Shown piece by piece: positions 20,101 to 32,500 of a stretch of 64,000 nucleotides of DNA. The position numbers and the translations under genes are program-made. The stretch spans positions 85,996,324 to 86,060,323 of the forward strand of contig NW_026262723.1 in assembly GCF_021869535.1 (NCBI RefSeq), given 5' to 3'. The notes under the pieces are model-generated. The model saw nothing but the letters and a program-made list of their open reading frames with translations, was not told where the DNA came from and did not search any database. The stretch's first letter is position 1, and every line of letters begins with the position of its first letter. Source of the DNA: Mytilus californianus. Lineage: Eukaryota > Mollusca > Bivalvia > Mytilida > Mytilidae.

Positions 20101-22086
20101 GATAATATTTTTTGCATGCTATTTCGGCTACTGGACGTAAACATCTACTTGCTGTTGTTAGTTAAATTTCCATTTTAATGATGTAAAATAAATATTTGTT
20201 CACCGACTTTCGTATTTTTTTGGTAAACATTAGTTAGAAATACACAGTGATAAGTGTGGTTTCGCATTTTGAATTTTATGAATATGGAAGCCGTTGTGCA
20301 AGAAAATACATTTGTAGATCGATGAAGATTAATATAGGCTTCACAATGGGTTTATATAATCAAGATTGTTACATGAGCTACAAACTTCTAACGGAACAGC
20401 GTGAAAGTTCTGATTTAAACACGACCGAGAAACAAATCTAACGGAGCCTAGTGACATATCTGATTTTTATCAGATTGCATTTTTATTGAAGAATAAATTT
20501 GCACCACATGCGACCCTTTAGTATTTTTCCCATGAATAATCAAACATTTTACCATAACACAGACATATGAGTCCACAGCTTTCATTCTAATGATTGTTGA
20601 CATGATTTAATAAGTTTGAGTGGAGATTGTTGTGTCGTTAGGTTGCTGTCTCACTAAAGCATATTCCAAATCTCCTTTTATTCATACACAAGTTCAGGTT
20701 TGTTGGAAATTCAGTTTGGTTTTTGTTTGGATTGTCTTTCTTATGCTCTTTAGAGATTAGCATGTATTAAATATGAAACCTTAAGCCACTCTCTCAAAGG
20801 ATTAATGATAAATGAAATGTTCATAATATGACATACTGTGAGAATTTATAAAAAGGAAACATGAAACTACAATACTTTTTTCTAGTTACTGGTTGAAACC
20901 ACATATAAAACAATACACCATAAGGGGACCACAATGCTATTTATAAAGCATACTCATTATGTTGGATCCCCTCATATTTTTAAATATTTAAATCAGTCCC
21001 TATACTAAAAAGAAGGTTCAATATACGACCATAAAACTGAAAACTTACTTACTTCATAGAATAAAATCCAGAATCAATTGTTTCTATAATTTTTCCACTG
21101 GAATCTGTTATCGTTAAAAAGGCAGGTGTTGTAGGGCATTTCATGAAACAGTCGCCTAATATTGTTTCGCTTTTTCTGTCACGTATTTCCTGTAATCTCT
21201 TGACCCCTGGTGGTAAAATTGTAGAACGACACGGTATTCCGTCAGGGTATAAAATAATCATAGGAATGTCCATTGGTTCAATTGGTCTATCCTTTTCAAT
21301 TTTATTTACCATACAAATTCCTACTTTTCTCCTTTTACCAAGCCTATTGCATTGGTTACAATCACTCCATTCTGACCATAGTGTAAACAGCTTTAGGTTG
21401 TGGTCAGGTAATTCATGTTGTGGTAAAAGATTCTTAATGTCACTCTCTGGAAGAGTAATCCTTTTTTCCCTTTCGATTACATCAAGTTGATAAATTTCTA
21501 AATATTCTTGAATATTTGATTGGACACAAAAATACTGACCACGATCTACGACATCAACATTTAGAATAGCCAGCATCTTGTCGGAGGTGATTTTTATTCT
21601 TTTGTCATTTTCCACATAATCCAATTCACCTACTTCCGCTCTAAGTTGTTGCCATTCTATATGGTAGCTGGAAGGGTCTTGATCCGGACGGAAGCAAGAA
21701 TGACAAGTCATTTTAACTGTTTGGCCTTCTAATGCTAATATTGCTTTTACATGAATTTCCTCCGAATATGCTGCATTCCGTTCCTCGATACATTTATAAT
21801 AAGCATCGAAAACTATCTTAGCTTCCTCTGGAGTAAATCGCCATCCCATTTCTTTGTATGCAGTATAATCTGTTTCGCGTTTCGCTCTCTTTTTCTCGTT
21901 GACATTATGAAGATTTAAGGTCCGTATGATCAAATCATCCTCTTCTTCATCAACTTTAATATTGTCCGTGGGAATAATTCGCAAGTATTGAACTATAAAA
22001 ATTGTTACAGCAACGCTTAAACACCATATTAGGACCGATACTTTCACGCACATCCATTTTTTAGCGCTCACGTCTTTGCTACTCAT
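16751..22086 (-). CDS. FAM187-like two-Ig single-pass membrane protein (483 aa, two exons)
   Basis: Joins 22086-21053 and 17168-16751 on the minus strand (donor AA|GTAAGTAAG, acceptor TATCTTCAG, phase 2 matched). Residues 13-36 are a hydrophobic signal or anchor segment. A basic site RAKR at 67-70 fits proprotein convertases. Ig-like domain 1 is about 112-203 (Cys128 or Cys131, Trp145, DRGQYFC to Cys187). Residues 237-260 read LWSEWSDCNQC, then GKRRKVGICMV, the W..W..C..C...G.R.R.G.C.V motif I know from FAM187A/B. More cysteines at 286, 313 and 317 probably pair with it. Ig-like domain 2 is about 355-440 (Cys371, Trp383, DTAVYSC to Cys426). A transmembrane helix at about 451-471 is followed by a short basic tail. 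Human FAM187A is about 410 residues; its molecular role is little known. The start ATG is the first in frame. Confidence 0.8.
17431..17766. mobile_element. MITE-like element with 140-bp inverted arms
   Basis: The left arm 17431-17570 is repeated in inverted form at 17626-17766 (for example ACCATGTTGCCGAAACTAC against GTAGTTTCGGCAACATGGT, and ATGCGCTATACACATACA against its complement), with a loop of about 55 bp. No coding capacity. The arm similarity points to a fairly recent non-autonomous DNA element or foldback insertion. Confidence 0.85.
17815..18265. repeat. Dispersed bivalve repeat (family A relative plus a tail repeat)
   Basis: Contains AAGGACAATAACTCTTAT, the inverse of the family A block at the window start, and ends in CGACGGACGACGGACGCCAA, TGATGAGAAAACTTCACTTG and GACAGGTGAGCTCAAATGA. 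The tail holds a small inverted repeat, CCAAGTGA against TCACTTGG. I recall this tail from many bivalve sequences. Confidence 0.6.
21053..22086 (-). CDS. FAM187-like exon 1 (start codon, Ig 1, W..W..C..C motif)
   Basis: ATG at 22086-22084; 344 full codons plus two bases, then GTAAGTAAG from 21052. If the intron were read through, a stop would follow at once (AAG TAA), so splicing is required for the second Ig domain and the C-terminal membrane anchor. An unspliced product would keep the N-terminal hydrophobic segment but lack that anchor. Confidence 0.88.
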
Positions 22087-22096
22087 TGTTTATCTA

Positions 22097-22112
22097 CATA
22101 TGACGTCATATG
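22097..22112. promoter_or_regulatory. CRE-type palindrome just upstream of the FAM187-like ATG
   Basis: CATATGACGTCATATG is a perfect 16-bp palindrome containing TGACGTCA, the consensus site for CREB/CREM/ATF factors. It ends 11 bp upstream of the start codon on the minus strand, so it would lie in the promoter or the 5' UTR. Confidence 0.55.
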
Positions 22113-23923
22113 ACTATGTCGTTACATTTTTTATGCAACTCTCGATTATACCGTTGTAGTCATTTTGCGATATCGTCCATAACTATTTACATCATAAGAA
22201 GAAATAACAAACTAAGCAATAACTAGGTGGGTCTGTTTTGTTGGACTTAAAATAATTTCCCTCCGACTGTTTATAGAAAAGATCCAACAGACCCTAGACT
22301 GGTACCCGACCAAGTTTGACAATATTCCGAAGGCTTACTGAATATTTTACGGAGGGAACCTATTCTTGTCATGACTGAGAAACAGGTAAAATGAGTGGCT
22401 CTGTCGAGCATTTTTATCCTGTTTCGAATAAAAATAACATTTATGTTTAGACAATGTATTAATTACTGTTCTCTTTATACTGCCATTGTTTCAAATGAAA
22501 TATGTTTAGTAACAATTCATTATTGTGAAGCGGAGGGCATTTTAAAGAATTCTGCGAACCTGCATTCTTTCGCGAAGTCATAGATCTAACTTAACGGACT
22601 CGCGTTGTCAATGTCACAAACAAGGTTATTGTGGTCAGTGGAGGTAAGAAGTCAAAGTTCATATGCTCCATGCATTTATACTGCTTAAATAGCACAAGCA
22701 TGTGTGTATGGTTGGTTAACTGGTAGGAATCTTTTTCTGGGTTTTTTTTAATATATTTGAAATCGATGGTTCACTTATTGGTTTTGTCGTTACAGTTTAG
22801 AATATATATGGTTTTGGGGTGGGATCTAAACGGGTTTTTTTTCAACAATTTACTGTATATGGGGCGGTTTATGATCCCAACGACAAAATTTATTGTGTAC
22901 TATAAAAGTCTTGCCATCACAATTAACTTAGGGTGGGGAAAGAACAGTTTCCAAGATATTTAACTATTAATGATATAAAGGGAAGGGCATGTTCCACAGT
23001 TGTCTGAAAAAGGCCTTGTCAAGGCAATTAAGACAATGAAGAGCTAAGGGGTGGGGATTTGTATACCTTTTTGAGATATTTAACGATTTAATATATGAGA
23101 TATGACACCAGGGGTAAACCCTCAGATGCATTGGAAAGGTCTTGTCGTGACAAACAAGAATATATATGGTTTTAAATATGGGTGTTGATATGGGAAAAAT
23201 CATTTATTTGACATTGACGATCAAAGGTCAATGAAATCTTCCGAGTTGCTGCGACCATGTGTCAAATATCAAAAGTCTATATTTTAAAAGAATAAAAAAT
23301 ACCTTCATAACAAAAATCATAAGACAAATGCTTTGACCTATGGGAACCAAAAGAACAACAAGAAATACTGCTTAAACATAATGTCTCAACAAAATTATTC
23401 TTTTAATACAATCGAAACTGAAACTGTTTAGTTTTCGTAACTTCACTATAGTTTGTTCATCTCGGGTTCCCGCGCTGTGTTTTATGGTCACCGATTTGGG
23501 ATATTTTTACAACACACACGACTTACCTGTATATTGAAGGTCCTTCAATGGGTACATGTTGATTATTACTAAACTTTCAAATCTTTTAAATTTATTCAGT
23601 GTATTTGCTTTTTTGAATATAGCAGGTCAGGTTATTTCTTTAAACAGTTTCGATAAGTCCCCTCCAAATAGAACTGTTGATATTTCTTCGGCGTTTCCTG
23701 AAAAACTTGTGAAACGAAAAATGAAATTTATTGTCATTTTCTGAGAATTTTCTAAAGTGTCCTTCTAATTGTATAAAATCAACAGTTTCATTTTTATAAT
23801 GTCATCGCTTTTTTTTTTTAATTGCTCTCTCGCTCCAATTTTTGTACATAAAAGTCAGGAGAAAAAGAATTCAATTGGAGTGGCCTTACCATGAAATATA
23901 CAAATGAACTAGTTGAATGGATT

Positions 23924-23940
23924 CCCCCTCCCCCTCCCCC
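23924..23940 (-). other. Potential G-quadruplex motif
   Basis: CCCCCTCCCCCTCCCCC on the plus strand gives three G5 runs separated by single A on the minus strand. The G5 runs could in principle be shared to form a four-stranded fold. No gene lies next to it. Confidence 0.4.
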
Positions 23941-24454
23941 GTTACTTTTTAATACGTTTTCTGAAGCTATTAAATGTAACATAATTACATATGTTTCAAC
24001 TAAAATTATTTTTGGGAAAATCAAATTATTTTTTTGACAAAGAAGAAATTATCAGAGATGGACCAAGAAAGAGGATTAAGGACAAACCAGCAGACCAGTA
24101 CATGAAAAGACGGCGATCGGTATATGTTCGCATGTTGAGTTTAATATCTGAAAATTTCGATTCGGTATGCAATGATCTTATTATATTACAACCCAGAAAG
24201 TTATTCTTGGCCAAATACAGTCACAAAAAATAAGACATCGGACGTGGCCAATCAGTGACGAAAAGAGGGCGTTGGACGGGCCCAAATAGTCACCAACTTT
24301 TGGTATCGAGTGAACCTGCTGAAAGTTATTCCAGAAGACCGTAATATATTTTGAAAATGACAAAATTCCATTTATGCATGGACAAGAAAACAATTTTTCT
24401 CAACACATTAAAATTGGTAGTATATAAAGTTATACTAGAACTGAAATGTTCTAT

Positions 24455-24473
24455 CCCCCCCCCCCCCCCCCCC
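24455..24473. repeat. Poly(C) tract of 19
   Basis: Nineteen C in a row; the length is prone to sequencing and assembly error. Confidence 0.9.
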
Positions 24474-25999
24474 TTTACTTTAACTAATTTCTGCCACTAC
24501 TCATAATTATGGGGTGTTTTTTTAGGTGCAGGTAGAATCACAATTTTGCCCTACATATTTTTATTCGGTATCAATATCCTTTCTCTAAACACGGTGATTC
24601 CGTATTTAATCTATCTTATTCATAATGCATCATATTTAATCTCTTCAGATAGAACTAATATTTTCCTCGCGACTTCCAATTTCTTAGAATATTTCCGATG
24701 TCATCCCATGAAACAAAATATCGCTTATTTCTCCTTCACATTGGAAATCCAAAGCCTATCAGTTGGAAAAGCATCTCGTATTATTAGGAAATGCAACTCA
24801 TTTTCGAAGTTCTGCTTCAAGCCTGTACTATTAGGCTCATGGATTATGTATAAAACCACATTGTAATTAAAACAACAATAAAACTAACAACACATGGTAA
24901 GCAGACATTTTCTTTCTTTTATTTGCTTGTATTGATTTTTACGTTCATTTTTATAATCTTGATATGAACTCATCAGTGTATTGACAATCATGAAGTGTAT
25001 CTGAATATGACAAATCATTACCGTTTGTTCTAAATTTAGAATATCTCATAAATATTTTACACGTCAGGTTTTAATTTACAGTTACATATTTCACTAAATA
25101 TGAATTTTTTATATCAATTGAAACAAGGAACTGAGCCCACTTTTGTTTTGACATCGACTTCAAGTTTTGCTTTCTATTGGGAAAAAAATTCTGTTTTATT
25201 TATTTTGAATTTATGTCTTGTGTATACAGAAACAATCGTTTTCTGATACTTCATTTCAATGCAAACAATTATTCTAAAACAGTTAAAGTAATCCGTTTCA
25301 ATGAGGAATAAAACGATTGCAATTTATATGTTTATCTTCCGAGATTTTCTTTTACACTGTTTGATAATACACATCCATAAACACAATAATCAATATCTCT
25401 GACTACACATGCTGACTAATTCTGATCACATTGATTTTTCTTTAGTAAAATGACCACTGGGCTTTACCTCCGCTTTCACAGTAGAATATAATATTCTGAA
25501 ATTGATATAATAAAATCTCTACTGGCTTTTCCCTACGATGTCCAGTATACTCGATGAGTAATTTTATTGTTATGGTCATACATAGTTGACAATGAAGAAT
25601 GAGTTCTCACATTTTGTGGATTGGTTTCATACAGTATCAAAAATATATAACTATTTTTGTCTATCAGTTTATTCAATTATCTATTTTCATTTTGTTTATT
25701 ATGAAATTAGTCTTGTTTTGACGTACAAATGAAGTTTATTTAAACTGTTACCACATCAATAAAATAATTATTATTATATAATATTGTTAATCGAATATTT
25801 TTAAGGATTTGTGATTGGTTAAAACTTGATCACATGTACATTTGTATTTACTCAGTTTGCATGCCAATACTGTTGTGTTTAGCTTTTCGTAGGCCAAAAC
25901 AGCATATTGCACAGGGCATACAGCGTGTTATAAATTAATAAAAATACATTCTAGAAATCCTCAATTTTACATTGTTCATGCGATAGTTGTTGATTAATA

Positions 26000-26660
26000 A
26001 TATAACCATTGTAGCCTTTGGTTGTGGTCAATAAGAGGTTTTATTTCTTATGCAGCATAAATACTGCAATCTGATTGGTTAATTACCCTGGTGTAAATAA
26101 CACCCCACCCTTGTTCAACCCGGGATAAATAAAATTTTGTCAACAAAAATAAAATTTTGCCAAAATAAAGAAAAAAAAAAGAAAATGTAAAAAAAAACAA
26201 AAAGAAAAAAATGTCGAAAAAAAAGATAAAAAATAAAAAATGAATAAATTTGAGGACGAAAATTTGTAAAAAATATTTTGAAAATTTTTTTAATTTTTTT
26301 TCCCGAAAATTCGAAAGAACACAAAAAATTCTGAATTTCCCAAAAATAAAGAAAAAAAGTATTTAACAATGCGCAGCAACATCGACGTTGAAAAAATGTT
26401 ACACTGGAAATTTTTCATTAGCATTTTTCAATTTTACATCCCGGTTTAAAAATGGGTAAAGGAATTGTGCATAAGAAACAAATTCGTTATCTTGGTGTAA
26501 TCAGGGGTGTACGGAATTTTACACCCCTGATTACACCAAGATAACTAATAATATCGACCTAGAGAAGCATATCGACCTCGGACTTCGTCCTCAGTCCATA
26601 TGCTTCTCTTAGGTCGATATAACCTCGTATCGACATCATACAAAGGCTATAATATTACTC
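26000..26660. mobile_element. MITE-like element with two strong hairpins
   Basis: Two hairpins: arms 26486-26510 and 26521-26545, a perfect 25-bp inverted repeat with a 10-nt loop (GGTGTAATCAGGGGTGT in the stem), and arms 26551-26572 and 26598-26620 (ATATCGACCTAGAGAAGCAT in the stem). Weak outer inverted ends, TAGCCTTTG at about 26012 and CAAAGGCTATAATATTA at 26641, suggest one element of about 650 bp that includes an A-rich tract (26120-26400). The boundaries are uncertain. Confidence 0.55.
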
Positions 26661-29005
26661 ACAGACAAAAATTCGGTATTGTTCAAAATTGGCAAGAGAA
26701 CTAGGTGAATTAAGACAAAAGGTAGATCATTTAGAACATGGTCTCATGCTAACGACCGACGAAAATTTTATATGTGGGCGCGTAAAACTGGTTTAACCCC
26801 ACCACACATTGTGCCTGTACCAAGTCAGGCTATCTGGACCATGTGTTGTTCGTTTTTGTTTGTATGTTTATTTTCTCGTAGGCGTTAGTTGTTGGTGACA
26901 GTTGTGGTCTGTGGTACTGTCAAATGTAGTTGGTTTTAATTTTTATGCATTACCAACTCATAGTTGTAACGTATAAAATGTGGTTTTAATTACATCAGTT
27001 TAAGAGTAAAAAGAATCCGTTTCTTGTCAGTTTATTTGAGAATATCTTTGACATCTAAAGACAGTCATTGTTTTTACACAAGCCCTTTAGCTGCGAATCG
27101 GGTCTAATATGTATACATCCTATGAAGATGATGTTGGTTTATAGCTTTCAGACGAGGGATAATTTCCCGAAAAAATTAATCTATAATAGATCTTTATTTG
27201 GCAGTGTCATAAATTTCCGGTCACATCGATAGATACTATGTAGATAAACTTAACTTGTTACTTATTATCTAGAGATTGATAGATTGGTTATCATTCAGTA
27301 TTTTTGCCTTAGATATAGTAGTCGGACTGTAACAGAGAGAATAAAGATACCAAAAGGGACATTCAAACGGTCACAAACATATAACGTTATGTTTAAGGGT
27401 ATAGCATTTTCATATGAAGATTGTCCTCTGAAACTACAAGATGAAATATTTTAAAACTTTGGGGATTGATCATCAGAAGATGATCTTCATTCGGTTTGGA
27501 TCGGATCAAAAACAAGGCCGCAAGAGACATTTTTTAAATTCTGGTTGGCCAATATATTAATCCAATGTCTTCCTCTGAGCGTACAAGGTAAAATTTTGTT
27601 TTACACTTTAATGAATTGATGATTTGAAGACCTTTTACAAACTATTCTCATTTAAAACTGACCGAGAAGTAACCATGGGGGAAATAGTGACACATGGTTC
27701 CCATTGAAACCCTGTGGAAAATTACATTTTCATTACAATTTATGAAACTACTTTGCAATAGTGATCAAACTTGGCATGTATGATGTTTTATAAATCATCT
27801 ACACGTGACTCCAATGGAGTGAAAAACATTACCTTATGAGGCCAATTTTCAAAAAGATTATCTGGTGAAACTACACGGCAGAATGTTTTGCCAAGCTTTA
27901 TGGAATCGAAGAAAACAAATTCAGTTTACATTAATTTGACAGAAATTATCATCTCTTGATCACTAAGGGGTACATTTGACAGATGAGTGAGTAAAGCTCC
28001 TAGGAGTCTCTTATTTGCATTCATGATATATCTCTGTCATACATATATATTTCCCAATTTGAAATGGCATTTGTGGTTATTGAGAAACAATGGGGGCTCC
28101 ATTAGGGTCGGCATAAACTATTGACCTTTTTCTATATTTTCGCGATTAAAAGGACAAAACAGTCCAGACGTTTATTCGTTTATTCAAAATTATGTAATTA
28201 TTTTATATTTTTGTTTATAAACGGAATTGATTTCATATTTGAAGATGTAGTATGTGTTATGAAACATTCTCTTCTAGTTAATATTCAGGGCGGTTTAAAT
28301 CTTACATGTAGTTTTTGATGTGTGTTGTAGACAATATATTACCCTGTAGATTTCTGCGTTAAATTGAAATATGATGTTGGTTTTCTGTTATATTACCGAT
28401 TACCACCCAATTATCACTTTCACTTCATTTTTCTCATTACTTGTCGTGATAAAGACTTTTGAAGCCGACTAAGCCATCATCAACCAACCAATCCTTACTG
28501 AAATATTTTTAATTTAAAATGAATTTATTACATCAGAGATATATATGTGAAATATTCTTGTTCATATTACTATCCACTAAAAGGAAAACCTATTTTATTT
28601 GAAATTCTCTTTTCTGAAATATAATTTTCGAATGAAATTCAATTAACAACTAAGTTAATGGTCACATCGTATTCATTAGATATAACACATGTGATATTCG
28701 ATACATCAGAGGATTATTAAATTAAAAAAAAAACTGTACGGTCAGTTTGCAAATATCTGCTGTAACATAGATTTTATGGCAGACAATAACACTATATATT
28801 ATCTCTTAACACTGCTCCTGGACACGCAAGCGGATTTAATTTGGAATATTTTACAATCATCTTCTGACAATTAATCTTTTTTAAATGCTGTTTTTTCCGC
28901 ATTGCAGAATGTATAATCTATTATCGGAAATACTAAACAGTTTCTACAAGTGGAAAAGATAATGATTACCTGAAAAAATAGGACCAATTTACAGTAACGT
29001 ACACT

Positions 29006-29530
29006 ATGGCAGTTCACAAGCCGAGAGTTGCATTTAAAGATGTGACACCAGAAGATGAACGGTGTCCTATTCCGTCGGTAACACAATCAGTAGACGATTT
29101 GGGGTCATCCACTAACACAAACCTGCCTTCCAAGCCAGCTGTAAGACCAAAACTACGACTGGATCTGTCAGGTTACCATGGTTACCAGCCGTTTCTTCCG
29201 TCATCATTGCATTCGCCAATATCTGACTTTCGGGCGGGTGATTCAAACTTAACCTTTACATCGAGACAAACACCCGTGTTATCACTGACTAAACCTTATA
29301 TACAAACGACGTCAAAAACAAACATAATAAGTCCAGTGTTAGAACCTATAGCTAAACCGTTGCATCCATCCACTGTTGATAGGCATAGACTTGATCTGCA
29401 CTTTGATAAAGACGCAGAATATCACAAACCTGAGGTGCCTTTATCAAGACGGAAAAGGTCAAGTGTTTCAAGAGAACCTAATGACATCGACAACGCATAC
29501 GTAGAGTCACTACGGAAATACCAAGTAGAC
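29006..29530 (+). CDS. RHBDL exon 1 (start codon, cytosolic N-terminus)
   Basis: ATG at 29006 after CACT; donor GTGAGT from 29531. The 175 residues begin [18 protein letters not shown], are low in hydrophobics and contain RRKRSS near the end. This is probably the first coding exon; upstream non-coding exons cannot be excluded. Confidence 0.88.
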
Positions 29531-32500
29531 GTGAGTAGTTTCTTAGTATTTACATAATTGTATTAATTAGTATTTTTTCATATATTGTTATTAAATGTTA
29601 CTTTATATATATTCCATCTATCTAGAAATTGAATAATGTATCCAAATATCCCTGGATATGCAGTTTGAAGGTCATTGGTTTTCATTTTTTTCTACAGTTT
29701 CCATAAATAAGACGCTGCACAATCAATAGAAAATAATCAGCAAATGGCAAAGAAGATTCGGTGTAAATAGTCTTTAGTTAGTTTAACATATACTTATTTA
29801 CCATAACCAGATATTGTAAAGGTGGCAAACTACGGAATCAAGTCTATTTCAGCAAGAATAAGGCAATAGGAACGAAAACATGAAAATTTGATTATCAAGA
29901 CAACTTATCTGGCATCTTGATAGATCATATAACTCTAATGAAGAGTTAACACTTCAAAGATAGCTCTTTTAAACTCAATTAGCTTAGAAAATAATTTATT
30001 TATTAATTTATGAGACTAATTCCCTGTGTCTATCTTTGAAGATGAATTAACTGTCAAACGTAGTATTTTCTTGAAGAAACAAAAACTCGATTACTTTAAG
30101 TACGGTTTACTGTTTTTATGTCCTCTAAAATTCTTGTTTTACATTTTTAGAACTGGAGGCATTTCTTTGAGTGGGTAAGTGTAACTTGACTAATATTTTT
30201 TATATTTTTTGTTAAATCTCTGCTATGATTTTTTAACTAACTATATAAGACACAAAATGAACTGTTTTTGTAGCTAGGCCTTCGGCTCTGGAGTAATTTG
30301 GAAAATAAAAAGATGTATTTTTTTTCAATTTGAAGTTTTCCTGAAACGAATGGCTTGAATGGTCACATCTGTTATACAATATCGGTTTTAGATGGTATTG
30401 ACTTCAAGTATAGTAACCAGTTGTAGATTGTTTAGACTTAAGTGTTATGTCAGTTTCAGAGGAGTCAAAATTCAGACACATCCAGTTTCAGATGATTTAA
30501 TTTATCTCCGGCATAGCCTGTTTTAAAATGGACTTTTAATGGCGTTAAACCTAAGAACTAGATTGTATTAGAAGGGTTATTACTACATGTATAGCCAGTT
30601 GTAGATGATTTAGACAATTATGATGGTTTTGACCTAAGGTAGGTTTTATATAGTATAAAATTTAATAAAATCGTCAGTTTAGATGGTGTAAACCTGATCT
30701 ATAAGTAGTTGTAGATGATTTAGATTTTAGGCATCGTTTGTGTTAAATTATTTATACCTCAAGCAGTGCCGTATTAGATAACAGCAATAATCTATTTTAT
30801 GTAGTTCTAAACCTCAAACGTAGCCAACTTTACATGATTTAGATCTCTAGCATTGTATTTTTTGTGGTATAGTCCCTAGTTGGTATTTATATTTAGTTGG
30901 TTTCTTTTTTACTTCAAACGTAACGTTTTTGACTCCGTATCAGGGATGTTTTAAACATGGTCCTTAGGCTTCTTTATATGGTTTCATTTACCTAGTGTTT
31001 TTGTTTGACATATTGCGATACTATTTTATTTGTTATTTCTCTGTAAATACAAACTAATGTACAGGAGAGTATATATAATATTAGCTATTAATATCATAAT
31101 ACATGTACGGTGTCTTAAATACTGTCAATGTAAGTTTAAGTGAAACTAGTATTAGTCATTGTTTTATTTTAAAAGCTAGATAGACGAATGTCAAGGGATA
31201 TGAACATTCAAGATGCAGAGCTGAACAAACTTGAAGCCTGAAATTCAGTGGTTGTCGTTGGTCGCTGCCTGTCATGTTTGTTTTTCGTTTATTGTCTTGT
31301 ACATTAATTAGGTCGTAGGTTTTCTCTTCGAATTGTTTTACAGTTTGTTATATCGGGGCTTTTTAAAGCTTTCTACATGGTATTAGTTTTGATCATTGTT
31401 GCAGGCCGTTCGGCGACCTATAGTTGCATAAATATAATTTGCGACATTTGGTCCTGGTGGAAATATGTCTCATTGGCAATCATATCTTATCTTTGTTATG
31501 TCATATTTAAAAAAAAAAATAGAATAATGTTCATCTTTTATGTGATGAAGTCAAATTCTTAAAAAGAATATTTTATTTATGATTGGTAGAAGGAAACAAT
31601 ATAATCTAAAATGTTGCAACTTTTTTATCAACGGTTTGATTTTGTATTTGTATTTATGTTGATTCTGTATCGAAAAGTCACACGATATTTTTTGTTTTAT
31701 TAGCCTGGTAGCCAAAAACCAGGAGAGATAAGAGTTGGAGAAATTCGCCGGTTGTTGAGAAATCCTTTATTTGTCAAAGATATGGACACTCACACAATTG
31801 AAGTTCTGCAGATGAAGTGCATGGAACCTGAGAGACGTAGTATGACATATCAGGAGCTCGTAGATTTGGTAATAATGTACTTATAATTACTATATATTCA
31901 GAAATAATTGTTTGTCGTCTTGTGCTGTTCCTTTTTCAGATTCTTTATTACCTCTTATTTCCATAAAGCTATTGAAAAATGCATATTGTTCTACGTCCTG
32001 ATAGTTAATTCGTTTAGATAGATCAATCATATCATTTAATTGTTACGACACCAATCATTCGATAAGGACGAGGGCACTCGTTTGTTTTCTTTTATTCATA
32101 AATTATTTTTTGAATCTGAATTTCTTTAAAAAATAATTTGTTTTATTGAAATTTAGAAAAAGACCGCTTGCTTTTTGAGAATAAAAGCATGTGAGTGTAT
32201 GTTCCGAGATAAAAATCCATTTCCTCAAAGGATGAATGGTCGGTGCCTTAGCATTACTCAGAGGAGCATTTGTTTTGCAAATATGACGGATTATGTCGGA
32301 TAATTGTATAAATTAATAGGTATCTGAAAATAAAAATGTGGGGAACATACAGCGACGACCAATTGCTCTACCCATGTAGCTTCCGCGAGACCAACTCAAG
32401 GTAGATGATAGAGGGCTGCATTCTTCAAACCAAAATCCCGGTCGTCCCGCCTTGCAGAACATTCCTATAAGATTTATTGTTAATTTGTTCTCGTCTCGAA

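Larger units (their letters stand above)
17169..21052 (-). other. Intron of the FAM187-like gene
   Basis: 3.9 kb. Contains a MITE-like palindrome (17431-17766) and a dispersed repeat (17815-18265). A plus-strand open frame at 19074-19478 (134 codons) has no family I recognise and lies antisense in this intron; I treat it as unsupported. The rest is AT-rich. Confidence 0.7.
22113..29005. other. Intergenic region between divergent genes
   Basis: 6.9 kb between the FAM187-like start (minus) and the rhomboid start (plus). It holds a C-rich G-quadruplex candidate (23924-23940), a 19-C homopolymer (24455-24473), a MITE-like element with hairpins (26000-26660) and a fragment at 26745-26950 with GTGCCTGTACCAAGTCAGG, a known bivalve repeat piece. 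No gene is supported. Confidence 0.6.

Noticed and set aside
26115-26369. Phe-rich 84-codon minus-strand frame
   Set aside because: It is produced by the A-rich tract at 26120-26370; low complexity, no real protein signal.
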